Source: an uncultured Burkholderiales bacterium (lineage in GTDB: Bacteria > Pseudomonadota > Gammaproteobacteria > Burkholderiales > Thiobacillaceae). From it: DNA of 56,975 nt. The notes beneath the pieces were generated by a model. It searched no databases and was not told where the DNA came from. It was given only the letters and a program-made list of their open reading frames with translations. Location of the stretch: assembly GCA_938038385.1 (NCBI GenBank), contig CALHRD010000016.1:1-56975 (forward strand). Direction: 5' to 3'. This document shows positions 35,275-47,521 of this stretch, piece after piece. Made by a program: the position numbers and the translations under genes. Every line of letters starts with the position of its first letter. Within the stretch, counting starts at the first letter, position 1.

Positions 35275-36063
35275 TCAGGGCTGGCGCATGGCCCGTTCGA
35301 GCAGGGCCTTGAGGTATTTGGCGGGGATGGCGTAGGTGATGCCGCTGGGCTCCTTGATGGCGTTCTCCTTGGCACCCTTGACGAAGACCGAGTTGATCAC
35401 GCCCAGGACCTCGCCGGTTTCGGGGTCGTAGAGCGGGCTGCCGCTGTTGCCGGGATAGGCCACGGCGTCGAGCTGGAAGATGTGGAAACCTTCGTCCGCC
35501 CGCCGGATGAGCCGGGGCGTGAGCCGGCTGGCGCTGGCGGGTGGGGTGTAGATCGGGGCGATGGCGGCGAGCCCCGCCCGGTGGGTGGCGGGGTACAGGC
35601 CCAGGATTGCGCCCAGGGGATAGCCGGTGAAATAGAGGGTCTGTCCCTCGCGCACCCGATCCGAGTCGCCGATCCTGAGCGCGGGCAGGGGTTCGCCCTC
35701 GATGCGCAGCAGCGCCAGGTCGCGTTCGCTGTCGGCGGTCATGCTGTCGACAGCGCGCACCTCGACCTGGCCGCCGCGCGGGATCAGGATGGCCAGGCGC
35801 TCGTTGCGCGCGGTATCCAGGTCTTTGGGCGGGACATGGGCGTTGGTGACGACGGTCAGCCCGTCGCCGACGACGAAACCCGTGCCGACCAGCTTGACGC
35901 GGGGGCTGCGGGTGGGCTGGTGGGTGCCGATGCCGACCACCGCCGTCTTGACGCGGGGGAGGGTGGCGACGATGTCGCCGGTCTGCGCCGCCGCGGCCGC
36001 GATCAGGCACGACAGGCCCAGCGCGCAGCAGCGCATCACGATCGTTCGCCGGAGGGGTTTCAT
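35275..36063 (-). CDS. Exported trypsin-like serine protease
   Basis: 262 residues with a signal peptide (about 1-26, ending AAAAAQ) and a chymotrypsin-fold domain. The triad is H76 in VVTNAHVPP, D115 in SERDLALLRI and S207 in YPGNSGSPLY. A C-terminal ITYAIPAKYLKALL completes the S1C/DegP-like protease barrel. There is no PDZ domain, unlike DegP/DegS. It is thus a small periplasmic or secreted protease. The long open frame upstream (to 36396) crosses repeat DNA; 36063 gives a proper leader. Its substrate is unknown. Confidence 0.88.
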   Translation of the reverse strand: MKPLRRTIVMRCCALGLSCLIAAAAAQTGDIVATLPRVKTAVVGIGTHQPTRSPRVKLVGTGFVVGDGLTVVTNAHVPPKDLDTARNERLAILIPRGGQVEVRAVDSMTADSERDLALLRIEGEPLPALRIGDSDRVREGQTLYFTGYPLGAILGLYPATHRAGLAAIAPIYTPPASASRLTPRLIRRADEGFHIFQLDAVAYPGNSGSPLYDPETGEVLGVINSVFVKGAKENAIKEPSGITYAIPAKYLKALLERAMRQP

Positions 36064-36130
36064 GGCGACATGATGCCACGACCGGCGGCGCGCATCCGAG
36101 ACCCTGCGGCGCAGGCACGTCTTGGCCGGC

Positions 36131-36307
36131 AGGTCGGGATTCAGCCCGACGCCTCCTTGCGGAGCAGGTCGGGTTGGCGCAGCCTGACCCGACATTCGCA
36201 TCGCCATCCCATGTCGGGTTACGCCCTCCGGGCTGGCCCGACCTACCGTCCAAACCGGGCCACGCTCTTGTGGCCAACGCTTGGATTGTCGGCCTGAAGG
36301 CCGACCG
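36131..36307. repeat. Cluster of REP-like palindromes upstream of the tviB-type gene
   Basis: Several GTCGGG...CCCGAC units, among them CAGGTCGGGATTCAGCCCGAC, CAGGTCGGGTTGGCGCAGCC and a GTCGGGTTACGCCCTCCGGG arm ending CCCGACCTACCG. A further palindrome, GTCGGCCTGAAGGCCGAC, lies near 36288. Typical of extragenic palindromic repeats; no gene is seen between 36064 and 36431. Confidence 0.7.
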
Positions 36308-36330
36308 GTCGAGCCGCCGGTTTCAAGAAA

Positions 36331-36342
36331 GCGCAATTGCGC
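36331..36342. promoter_or_regulatory. Perfect 12-bp palindrome GCGCAATTGCGC
   Basis: Lies 90 bases upstream of the UDP-sugar dehydrogenase gene, within a possible weak promoter (TTCAAG 36322-36327, 18 bases, GATATA 36346-36351). A second possible -10 is TACAAT at 36399. Candidate operator. Confidence 0.4.
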
Positions 36343-36431
36343 TCCGATATAACCCTCACTGCGGCAAGACCGGCGCTGGGACGGTGGCCGCCGCACGGTA
36401 CAATGCGCATCACTTCCATACAGGGGAAACC

Positions 36432-37715
<1,284 letters not shown>

Positions 37716-37719
37716 CCCG

Positions 37720-38757
37720 ATGACTGCCTACCGGGACCTGCTCGCCCGCCTGCCCGGCGAGCCCAAGACCTGGCTCGTCACCGGCGTGGCCGGCTTCATC
37801 GGCTGCAACCTGCTGGAGCAGCTCCTCAAGCTGGGGCAGCGGGTGGTAGGCCTGGACAACTTCGCCACCGGCCACCGGCGCAACCTGGAGCAGATCCGCG
37901 CCGCCGTCACGCCCGAACAGTGGGCGCGCTTCCGTTTCATCGAGGGCGACATCCGCGAGCCGGTCACCTGCCGCGCGGCCTGCGCCGGTGTCGACTATGT
38001 GCTGCACCAGGCCGCCCTGGGCTCGGTGCCGCGCTCGCTGGAAGACCCCATCACGACGAACGCGGCCAACATCGACGGCTTCCTCAACATGCTGGTGGCG
38101 GCGCGCGATGCCGGGGTGCGGCGTTTCGTCTATGCGGCGTCTTCCTCGACCTACGGCGACCACCCGGACCTGCCCAAGGTGGAGGAGCGCATCGGCCGGC
38201 CGCTGTCGCCCTACGCCGTGACCAAACTGGTGAACGAGCTCTACGCCGAGGTGTTCGCCCGCGCCTACGGCTTCAAGTCCATCGGCCTGAGGTATTTCAA
38301 CATCTTCGGCCCGCACCAGGACCCGGAGGGCGCCTACGCCGCCGTGGTGCCGAAATGGGTGGCGGCGATGATCCGCGGCGAGCCGGTGTACATCAACGGC
38401 GACGGCGAGACGAGCCGCGACTTCTGCTATATCGCCAACGCCGTGCAGGCCAACCTGCTGGCGGCCACGACGGAAAACCCGCAGGCCGTCGACCAGGTCT
38501 ACAACGTCGCCGTGGGCGACCGCACCACGCTCAACGACCTGTTCCGCGCCATCCGCGACCTGCTGGCCGAGCGCTTCCCGCACCTCGAGGACCTGCAACC
38601 CGTCTATCGCGATTTCCGGCCCGGCGACGTGCGTCATTCCCAGGCGGATGTGTCCAAGGCCCGCGCGCTGCTGGGCTATGCGCCCACGCATCGCATCGCC
38701 GACGGCCTTGAGGAGGCCATGGACTGGTATGTGGCGGACCTGGTGCCGGGTCGCTGA
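37720..38757 (+). CDS. tviC: UDP-N-acetylglucosamine 4-epimerase (TviC/WbpP type)
   Basis: 345-residue extended SDR epimerase interconverting UDP-GlcNAc(A) and UDP-GalNAc(A). NAD binding is by [16 protein letters not shown]. The catalytic residues are in [10 protein letters not shown] and Y165-x3-K169 (SPYAVTK). [24 protein letters not shown] and the [13 protein letters not shown] segment are typical of the WbpP/TviC group. Partnered with the upstream dehydrogenase, it supplies N-acetylgalactosaminuronic-type sugars for a surface polysaccharide; no glycosyltransferases follow here. Its last 29 bases overlap the start of the dacB gene. Confidence 0.9.
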   Translation: MTAYRDLLARLPGEPKTWLVTGVAGFIGCNLLEQLLKLGQRVVGLDNFATGHRRNLEQIRAAVTPEQWARFRFIEGDIREPVTCRAACAGVDYVLHQAALGSVPRSLEDPITTNAANIDGFLNMLVAARDAGVRRFVYAASSSTYGDHPDLPKVEERIGRPLSPYAVTKLVNELYAEVFARAYGFKSIGLRYFNIFGPHQDPEGAYAAVVPKWVAAMIRGEPVYINGDGETSRDFCYIANAVQANLLAATTENPQAVDQVYNVAVGDRTTLNDLFRAIRDLLAERFPHLEDLQPVYRDFRPGDVRHSQADVSKARALLGYAPTHRIADGLEEAMDWYVADLVPGR

Positions 38758-40153
38758 ACGCCTGCTCCTCGTCGCGGCTTTCCACGTCCCGGCCTTTGCC
38801 CAACTGCCGGCCCCGGTCGCCCGCGCCCTGGAGACCGTCGGCATCCCCGAGCGCGACGCGGCCCTGGTGGTGCAGCCCCTGGATGCCGACCGCCCCCTGG
38901 TCGCGCACGGCGGCGAGCGCGCCTTCAACCCGGCCTCGACGATCAAGCTGCTGACCACCCTGGCGGCGCTCGACAGCCTGGGCCCGGCGCACACCTTCAA
39001 GACCCGTGTCTACACGACCGGCGAGCTGAAGGACGGCACCCTGCACGGCAACCTGATCCTCAAGGGCGGCGGCGACCCCTCGCTGACCCTGGAGCGCTTC
39101 TGGCTGCTGCTGCGCGAGGTGCGCGCCCGCGGCATCGGCCGCATCCAGGGCGATGTGCTGATCGACCAGTCCTGCTACGACCTCGCCCCCGAGGACCCGG
39201 CCGCCTTCGATCAGGCCCCGCTGCGCCCCTACAACGCCCCGCCGGCGGCGCTGCTGGTGGACTTCAACACCCTGAGCCTGCGCATCGCGCCCGAGGGCGG
39301 CGGTCTGCGCCTGAGTCTGGACCCGCCCGGGCTGCCCATCCGGCAGACGCTGCGCCTGAGCGATGGCCCCTGCAACCATTGGAGCGCGGGGCTGCATTAC
39401 GACCTGGCGGAGGGGGCCCTGCGGGTGGGGGGGCGGTATCCTGCCAGTTGCGGTGCGCAGACCCTGCGCCTCGGTCTGCTCCCGCCCGACCAGGCCGTGG
39501 CCGCGGCCTTTCTCGCCCTGTGGGCCGAACTGGGCGGCAGCCTGGGCGGCGAGGTGATGACCGCCCACCTGCCCGAGGATGCCCGGCTGCTGCTGGAATT
39601 CGACTCCCTGCCCCTGAACCGCATCGTTGCCGACATCAACGAATACAGCAACAACGTCATGGCGCGCATGCTCTACCTCAACCTCGGCGCCTTGCGATAC
39701 GGCGCCCCCGCCACCCTGGCCAAGGGCGAGGCGGCCATGCGCGAGTGGCTGCAGGCGCAGGGCCTGGCGATGCCGGAGCTGGTGCTGGAAAACGGCGCCG
39801 GCCTGTCGCGGGTGGAACGCATCTCGGCGGCCTCCCTGGCGGCTTTGCTGCGCCTGGCCGCGCGGCGGCCGCTGCTGCACGATTTCGTCGCCTCGCTGCC
39901 CGCCCTCGGGCTGGAAGGCACACTGCGAAGGCGACTGGCGGACACCCCCATGGCCGGGCGCGCCTGGCTCAAGACCGGCAGCCTGAACGGGGCGCGCAAT
40001 CTGGCCGGCTATGTGATGGATGCAAGCGGTCGGCGCCACATCCTGGTGTTCCTCGTCAATCATCCGCGCGCGGCCGCGGCCGCGGCCGCCCAGGACGCCG
40101 CCATCGAGTGGCTGTACAGACTGCCGGATACCGCCTCGACCGAGGCCAGATAG
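38729..40153 (+). CDS. dacB: D-alanyl-D-alanine carboxypeptidase/endopeptidase (PBP4 type)
   Basis: 474-residue periplasmic enzyme of the S13 family that trims and opens peptidoglycan cross-links. A signal peptide (about 1-25) ends HVPAFAQ. Catalytic motifs: S70-x-x-K73 in [10 protein letters not shown]307-N-N in [11 protein letters not shown], and K415-T-G in LKTGSLNG. The family's insert between SxxK and SxN carries [10 protein letters not shown]. The start at 38729 overlaps the epimerase gene by 29 bases, with AGGAGG 12 bases upstream. An earlier in-frame ATG at 38648 exists, but its protein sequence would not be a signal peptide. No terminator follows. Confidence 0.92.
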   Translation: MWRTWCRVAERLLLVAAFHVPAFAQLPAPVARALETVGIPERDAALVVQPLDADRPLVAHGGERAFNPASTIKLLTTLAALDSLGPAHTFKTRVYTTGELKDGTLHGNLILKGGGDPSLTLERFWLLLREVRARGIGRIQGDVLIDQSCYDLAPEDPAAFDQAPLRPYNAPPAALLVDFNTLSLRIAPEGGGLRLSLDPPGLPIRQTLRLSDGPCNHWSAGLHYDLAEGALRVGGRYPASCGAQTLRLGLLPPDQAVAAAFLALWAELGGSLGGEVMTAHLPEDARLLLEFDSLPLNRIVADINEYSNNVMARMLYLNLGALRYGAPATLAKGEAAMREWLQAQGLAMPELVLENGAGLSRVERISAASLAALLRLAARRPLLHDFVASLPALGLEGTLRRRLADTPMAGRAWLKTGSLNGARNLAGYVMDASGRRHILVFLVNHPRAAAAAAAQDAAIEWLYRLPDTASTEAR

Positions 40154-40339
40154 GTGTATTTCACCGTTCACTTATGCACAGGCCGGCCGGGGTCTGCGGG
40201 TAGCGCGAATCATCATCCGCGTCAAGCCTGGAAATGGCTTGTATCCGATTGAAAAATATGATTTTTGGGCCTGTCCATTTTTTGTGCTGCCTTGCCTAAA
40301 TCCTTTGCCGACAAGGATTTATTGCAGTTTCGCGAGGCC

Positions 40340-40373
40340 TTTTCCACAACCTTATCCACAGCTTGCGTGGACA
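40340..40373. promoter_or_regulatory. Cluster of three DnaA-box-like sites in an AT-rich patch
   Basis: TTTTCCACA (40340-40348), the perfect box TTATCCACA (40352-40360) and, on the other strand, TTGTCCACG (from CGTGGACAA at 40365-40373). They lie in an AT-rich stretch (about 40240-40435) unlike the rest of the window. The patch also holds a small dyad AAAAATATGATTTTT. Gene-free from 40154 to 40629. Confidence 0.6.
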
Positions 40374-40442
40374 ACCCGAAAAAGTTGTATGTACCACATG
40401 CAGATAGTACGGGATTGCAGAAAGCACTTTAACTTGCCGCGG

Positions 40443-40619
40443 CCAACGGACATGGCGACGCCACCCCGAAGCATGCATGTCGCCTTGTCCGTTCCCTCTC
40501 CCCCTGCCCCCCCGGCCCTCTCTCCCCCAGGGACAGAGGCGGGTCGAGCCTTCCCTCCCCCTCAGGGGTCGGGGGTGAGGGATGGGGAGGGGCGCTTCGT
40601 GGTCGCTCGCGCAACTTCA
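40443..40619 (-). repeat. Hairpin-ended dispersed repeat (family 1), copy E
   Basis: The hairpin end (AACGGACATGGCGAC and GTCGCCTTGTCCGTT arms) is on the left, C/G-rich blocks lie in the middle, and a diverged CAACTTCACG end lies on the right, stopping about 10 bases before the priA start codon. Confidence 0.82.
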
Positions 40620-40629
40620 CGTCAACTCG

Positions 40630-42825
<2,196 letters not shown>

Positions 42826-42862
42826 GCGAGCACGGCGGCCGACGCCACCCGCCCCACTCCTT

Positions 42863-42868
42863 TATAAT
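42863..42868 (+). promoter_or_regulatory. Consensus -10 (TATAAT) before argS
   Basis: Perfect Pribnow box 26 bases before the argS ATG; no good -35 at 16-18 bases is seen. Confidence 0.5.
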
Positions 42869-42894
42869 CGCAGGGTTTCCCCGGACCCGCCGTC

Positions 42895-44670
42895 ATGAAT
42901 TCCCCCTACATCGAGCCCAAGCAGCACCTCTTGGACCTGTTTCGCCAGGCCCTGGCCCGCATCGCCCCCGCAGCCGACGCCGGCATCGAGCTGGATCGCC
43001 CCAAGCAGGCCGCCCATGGCGACTGGGCGTGCAACGTGGCCATGCAGCTCGCGCGCGGCCTCAAGCGCAATCCGCGCGAGGTGGCGGCGGACCTCGTCGC
43101 CGCGCTGCCTGCCTCCGAGTGGGTGGACAGGGTCGAGATCGCAGGCCCCGGCTTCATCAACGTCTTCCTCAAGCCCGCCGTTTGGCAACGACTACCCGCC
43201 CACATCCTGGCGCGGGGCGCGGAATACGGCCGGCTCGGCCTGGGGCGCGGCGAGCGCGTGCAGGTGGAATTCGTCTCCGCCAATCCCACCGGCCCGCTGC
43301 ACGTCGGCCACGGCCGCGGCGCGGCCTACGGGGCGAGTCTCGCCAACGTGCTCGCCTATGCCGGTTACGACGTGACGCGCGAGTATTACGTCAACGACGC
43401 CGGGCGGCAGATGGACATCCTGGCCGTGTCCACCTGGCTGCGTTACCTGGAGCTCACCGGCGAGCATGTCCCCTTTCCGCCCAACGCCTATCAGGGCGAG
43501 TATGTGCGGACGATGGCCAAAAGCATCCATGGCCTGCATGCCGACCGCTACAAGCGCACGCTCGCCGAGATCATGACCGGCGTGCCGCCGGTGCCCAGTG
43601 CCGAGGAATACGTCGAGAAACCGGACGCCAAGGTGGCGGCGGAGGCCGCCCTGGACGCCCTCATCGCCGCCGCCAAGCGCCTGCTGGGTCAGGACTACGA
43701 CTACTTCCACGGCTACGCCCTGGAAGAGCAGCTCGGCGACTGCCGCAACGATCTGACCGAGTTCGGCGTGTGTTTCGACCACTGGTTCTCGGAGCGCAGC
43801 CTGCACGAGGCCGGCCTCATCGACCGCGCCCTGGAGCGGCTCGCCGCCAGGGGTCACCTCTACGAGCAGGACGGCGCCACCTGGTTCCGCGCCTCCGCCT
43901 TCGGCGACGAGAAGGACCGCGTGGTGCGCCGCGAAAACGGGCAATACACCTATTTCGCCGCCGACATCGCCTACCACCTGAACAAGTTCGAGCGCGGCTT
44001 CGCCCGCGTCGTCGATGTCTGGGGCGCCGACCACCACGGCTACATCCCGCGCGTGAAGGGGGCGCTCGCCGCCCTGGGCCTGGACCCCGACCGCCTGACG
44101 GTGGCCCTGGTGCAGTTCGCCGTGCTCTACCGCAACGGGCAGAAGGTCTCGATGTCCACCCGTGCCGGCGAATACGTCACCCTGCGCGAGCTGCGGCAGG
44201 AGGTGGGCAACGACGCCTGCCGCTTCTTCTACGTGCTGCGCAAGTCCGACCAGCACCTGGATTTCGATCTCGACCTGGCCAAGCGCCAGAGCACGGACAA
44301 CCCGGTCTACTACATCCAGTACGCCCATGCCCGCATCGCCAGCGTGCTCGCGGCGTGGGGCGGGCTGGAGGGCGACCTGCTCGACGCCGATGCCGGCCGG
44401 CTCACCCACCCGGACGAGTTGGCGCTGCTGCGGCGCCTGGCCGAGTTTCCGGAGGTGATCGCCGCCGCCGCCGGCGACCTGGCCCCGCATCTGGTCGCCT
44501 ATTACCTCAAGGACCTCGCCGCCGACCTGCACGGCCTGTACACCAGTTGCCAGTTCCTGGTCGAGGACGAGACCCTGCGGCTGGCCCGCCTGCAGCTCGT
44601 CGCCGCCACCCGGCGGGTGCTGCGCACGGGGCTGACCCTCCTGGGCGTCTCGGCGCCCGACAAGATGTAG
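42895..44670 (+). CDS. argS: Arginyl-tRNA synthetase
   Basis: 591-residue class I synthetase charging tRNA-Arg. The N-terminal Add1 domain (~1-110) is followed by the HIGH-type motif HVGH (136-139) in NPTGPLHVGHGRG, and a KMSKS-like loop is seen as GQKVSMSTRAG. The anticodon-binding helical domain ends in ...TGLTLLGVSAPDKM, the typical C-terminus. ATG 42895 was chosen as the first start and fits the family length (about 580). It is followed after 21 bases by the SPOR-domain gene, giving argS-SPOR-dsbA as in many betaproteobacteria. Confidence 0.97.
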   Translation: MNSPYIEPKQHLLDLFRQALARIAPAADAGIELDRPKQAAHGDWACNVAMQLARGLKRNPREVAADLVAALPASEWVDRVEIAGPGFINVFLKPAVWQRLPAHILARGAEYGRLGLGRGERVQVEFVSANPTGPLHVGHGRGAAYGASLANVLAYAGYDVTREYYVNDAGRQMDILAVSTWLRYLELTGEHVPFPPNAYQGEYVRTMAKSIHGLHADRYKRTLAEIMTGVPPVPSAEEYVEKPDAKVAAEAALDALIAAAKRLLGQDYDYFHGYALEEQLGDCRNDLTEFGVCFDHWFSERSLHEAGLIDRALERLAARGHLYEQDGATWFRASAFGDEKDRVVRRENGQYTYFAADIAYHLNKFERGFARVVDVWGADHHGYIPRVKGALAALGLDPDRLTVALVQFAVLYRNGQKVSMSTRAGEYVTLRELRQEVGNDACRFFYVLRKSDQHLDFDLDLAKRQSTDNPVYYIQYAHARIASVLAAWGGLEGDLLDADAGRLTHPDELALLRRLAEFPEVIAAAAGDLAPHLVAYYLKDLAADLHGLYTSCQFLVEDETLRLARLQLVAATRRVLRTGLTLLGVSAPDKM

Positions 44671-44691
44671 ACGACCGCCACACCGCAGCGC

Positions 44692-45420
44692 ATGACCAGA
44701 CCTCAGCGCAACGGGCGACGCGCCGCCCTGGAGCAAGCCCCTCGCGGCCGCGCCGGCGGGCTGTTCCTGGGCATCGTGATCGGTTTGGTCGTCGGGCTCG
44801 TCGTGGCCGCCGGCATCGCCTGGTATCTCATCAGCAAACCGGGCGGATTCAAGACGGCCGAGCAGGCCCCCCTCATAGCCGCCCCCGTGCCCGAGGTCGT
44901 GCCTGAAGTCGCGCCCAAGGCCGCGGCCCCGGCCAGTATCGCGCCCAGCCCACCCGCGGCTGCGACACGATCCGCCGCGACCGACAGGGTCCCCGCCACC
45001 ACGCCGCCGCCCGCCCCCGCGCCGACTGCGCCGAGAGCGGAGATGCGGGCGCCATCCAAGCCCGCCTCTCCCAGGCCGGTGCAAGAGCCCCGCCCGCCGG
45101 CGAAGTCGGACTTCACCTTCTTCGACATCCTCCCCGGCGAACAGACCGGCAAGGCGCCCAAGCCCAAACTCACGCGCGAGGTCTGGTGGCTGCAGGTGGC
45201 CGCCCTGAGGGAGGCGAAGGACGCCGACCGGCTCAAGGCCCGCCTCGCCCTCCTGGGCCTGCCGGTGCAGACACAGAAGGTGGCCAGCGGCGAGGCCACG
45301 CTGCATCGGGTGCGCGTCGGGCCGTTCAAGACCGAGGACGAGGCCCTGGGTGCCCTGGACACGCTATCCGAGAACGATTACGAACCGCGCCTGCTCAAAG
45401 AACAGTTGGACACACCCTGA
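44692..45420 (+). CDS. SPOR-domain protein (FtsN-like)
   Basis: 242 residues: a short basic cytosolic start, one membrane helix (about 25-46, GIVIGLVVGLVVAAGIAWYLI), a long Pro/Ala-rich periplasmic linker (~60-145), and a C-terminal SPOR domain (~160-240, VWWLQVAALREAKDADRLKARL...HRVRVGPF). SPOR domains bind denuded septal glycan, and this architecture is that of FtsN-like division proteins. Conserved position between argS and dsbA supports this, but true FtsN identity is inferred, so no symbol is given. Confidence 0.88.
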   Translation: MTRPQRNGRRAALEQAPRGRAGGLFLGIVIGLVVGLVVAAGIAWYLISKPGGFKTAEQAPLIAAPVPEVVPEVAPKAAAPASIAPSPPAAATRSAATDRVPATTPPPAPAPTAPRAEMRAPSKPASPRPVQEPRPPAKSDFTFFDILPGEQTGKAPKPKLTREVWWLQVAALREAKDADRLKARLALLGLPVQTQKVASGEATLHRVRVGPFKTEDEALGALDTLSENDYEPRLLKEQLDTP

Positions 45421-45436
45421 GGAGTAAGGAGAAAAC

Positions 45437-46072
45437 ATGCACGACCTGCGACGCCTGGCCTGGCTGGCCGCCAGCCTCATCCTGAGCCTGTCCCTGCCCA
45501 TGGCCCATGCCGCCGAGTGGGGCAAGGACTACGTGGAACTCACCCCCGTCCAGGCCGTCGATGCCCCGCGCGGCAAGGTCGAGGTGATCGAATTCTTCTG
45601 GTACCGCTGCCCCCACTGCGCCGAACTGGAACCCGACCTGGAGGCCTGGGCGAAGCGCCTGCCCGGCCATGTGCTGCTGCGCCGCCAACCGGCGGTGCTC
45701 AACGACGGCTGGCTGCCCCTGACGCGTGCCTACTACGCCCTGGAGGCCCTCGGTCAGCTCGACCGGCTGCACGGCGCCGTGTTTACCGCCATCCATCGCG
45801 AGCGCATCGATCTCAACGACCCCAACACCTTTTTCGACTGGGCCGCCGGCCGCGGCGTCGACCGCAAGAAGCTGGCCGAGGCCTACAACTCGTTCTCGGT
45901 CAATGCCAAGGCCGCGCGCGCCAAGCAGCTTTCGGCCCGCTACAAGATCACCGGCGTGCCCGCCTTCGTGGTCAACGGCAAGTACCAGACCTCCGCCTAC
46001 CTCACCGGCAGCCACCAGGCGCTGTTCAAGGTGCTCGACGAGCTGATCGAGCAGGAAAAGGGCAAGCGCTGA
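45437..46072 (+). CDS. dsbA: Thiol:disulfide interchange protein DsbA
   Basis: 211-residue periplasmic oxidase introducing disulfides. A signal peptide ends at about residue 25 (MAHA-AEWG). The active site C58-P-H-C61 is in FFWYRCPHCAEL, and the cis-proline loop is GVPAFVV. AAGGAG lies 5 bases before the ATG. The two-cysteine exported protein at 29761 and the exported proteins elsewhere are potential clients. It is the last gene of the argS-SPOR-dsbA unit; gene-free repeat DNA follows. Confidence 0.95.
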   Translation: MHDLRRLAWLAASLILSLSLPMAHAAEWGKDYVELTPVQAVDAPRGKVEVIEFFWYRCPHCAELEPDLEAWAKRLPGHVLLRRQPAVLNDGWLPLTRAYYALEALGQLDRLHGAVFTAIHRERIDLNDPNTFFDWAAGRGVDRKKLAEAYNSFSVNAKAARAKQLSARYKITGVPAFVVNGKYQTSAYLTGSHQALFKVLDELIEQEKGKR

Positions 46073-46097
46073 GCGAAGACACCCGGCGCGCCCTGCA

Positions 46098-46248
46098 TGC
46101 GTCGTACCGGTTGGTCGGGCTGAAGCCTGCCCCACGAAACCGTGTCGATCCCGACCAGCCCTGTGTAGGTCGGACTCTGGTGTGACGCGTTGGGCGTCGG
46201 GCTGAAGCCCGACCTACGAGGCAACCGGCAGCATCGACACGGACTCAG
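46098..46248 (+). repeat. REP-like family 2, diverged copy plus full copy
   Basis: 46188-46248 is a near-perfect copy of 1-62 (palindrome GTCGGGCTGAAGCCCGAC at 46196-46213). Just before it, 46098-46185 has a diverged version (GTCGGGCTGAAGCCTGCC, then CCGTGTCGATCCCGACC). This fills most of the 250-base gap between dsbA and the converging methyltransferase gene. Confidence 0.8.
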
Positions 46249-46319
46249 GTGACCCACAACCAGGACGGCCTGGATCCCTGCCTTCCGGATGGCGTCGGGG
46301 ATCCCGCTAACCCCGGTCG

Positions 46320-47513
46320 TCACCCTCCCCGGTAAAGCAGCAGCCCCTTCAGATACTCCCCCTCCGGATAATCCAGGCTCACCGGGTGATCCGCAGCCTG
46401 CCCGAAGCGGGCCAGCAACCTGAATTCGGCCCCGGCATCCCAGGCCGCGCCGGCGACGATCTTCTGGAACAGGTCGGCACTCAAGCCGCCGGAACAGGAG
46501 AAGGTGGCCAGGATGCCGCCCGGTTCCAACAGCTTCATCGCCGTCAGGTTGATGTCCTTGTAACCGCGCGCCGCCTTTTCCGCCATCTGGTGGGTGGGCG
46601 CGAACTTGGGCGGGTCGAGGATGATCAGGCCGAAACGGCGGCCCTGGTCGCGCAACCGGCGCAATTCCTGGAACACGTCCGCCGTGCGCCACTCGCAGCG
46701 GGCCGGGTCCAGTTCGTTCAGCGTCACGTGCTCACGCGCAAGTTCCAGGGCCTCGGCGGAACTGTCCACCGAGAGCACCGACCTCGCCCCGGCGTCCAGG
46801 CTGTGCACGGTGAAGGCCCCGGTATAGGCGAAGCAGTTGAGCACGTCCCGGTCGCGCGCATGGCGGCCCACGCGCTGCCTGTTCTCCCGCTGGTCCAGAT
46901 AGAAGCCGGTCTTGTGGCCCCTGGCCACATCCACGCGGAAGCGCAGGCCGTGTTCGCGGATCAGCACCGCCCCCGGCAGCCTGCCACGGACGAGGCCCAG
47001 GCGCGGCTCAAGACCTTCCAGGTGGCGCACCTCGGCATCGGAGCGCTCGAAGAGGACGGCGCCGGGAAAGCGCCCGGCAAGCAGCTCGACGATGACCTCC
47101 CGCCAAGCCTCCGCCCCGGCGGAGGTGAGCTGCAGGACCAGCACGTCGGCGTAGCGGTCGACGACGACGCCCGGCAGACCATCGGCCTCGGCATAGATCA
47201 GGCGCTGCGCATCGCTGTCGATGCGCAGCATGCGGCGGTAGGCGAGCGCCGCATCGAACCGGCGTGCGATCAGGGCGGCGTCGACGGTCTCATCCTCCCG
47301 GAAGCTCCACACCCGGGCCGCGATCCGAGACTTGGGGCTGTAGGCGGCCCAGGCCAGGAAGGCACCCTCGGCGCTCTTCACCGCCACCGTTGCACCGGCT
47401 TGGGGATCGCCCCTGACCTGGGCGATGGCGCCGTTGAAGACCCAGGGGTGACGCCGGAGAAGGGACTTCTCGCGTCCGGCCTTGAGCACCAGGGTGGGGG
47501 TGTCGGTGAGCAC
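46320..47513 (-). CDS. rlmI: Class I SAM-dependent rRNA methyltransferase, RlmI-like
   Basis: 397 residues from a GTG at 47513 (no ATG is available between the uvrD stop and LTDTPTLVLK). An N-terminal PUA domain (~1-85) has KAGREKSLLRRHPWVFNGAI. The methyltransferase part has a SAM loop in LNCFAYTGAFTVHSLDAGA and the motif IILDPPKFAP, with the conserved Cys in ATFSCSGGL. This is the RlmI (YccW) layout, m5C1962 of 23S rRNA in Escherichia coli. The start lies 8 bases after uvrD. The ribosome site is weak, consistent with translational coupling. Confidence 0.88.
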   Translation of the reverse strand: MLTDTPTLVLKAGREKSLLRRHPWVFNGAIAQVRGDPQAGATVAVKSAEGAFLAWAAYSPKSRIAARVWSFREDETVDAALIARRFDAALAYRRMLRIDSDAQRLIYAEADGLPGVVVDRYADVLVLQLTSAGAEAWREVIVELLAGRFPGAVLFERSDAEVRHLEGLEPRLGLVRGRLPGAVLIREHGLRFRVDVARGHKTGFYLDQRENRQRVGRHARDRDVLNCFAYTGAFTVHSLDAGARSVLSVDSSAEALELAREHVTLNELDPARCEWRTADVFQELRRLRDQGRRFGLIILDPPKFAPTHQMAEKAARGYKDINLTAMKLLEPGGILATFSCSGGLSADLFQKIVAGAAWDAGAEFRLLARFGQAADHPVSLDYPEGEYLKGLLLYRGG

Positions 47514-47521
47514 GCGGGCGT

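Noticed and set aside
40340-40373. Main chromosomal origin (oriC)
   Set aside because: DnaA boxes and AT richness are suggestive, but no dnaA, dnaN, gyrB, rpmH or partition gene is near, and only three boxes are seen. Kept only as a possible regulatory or titration site.
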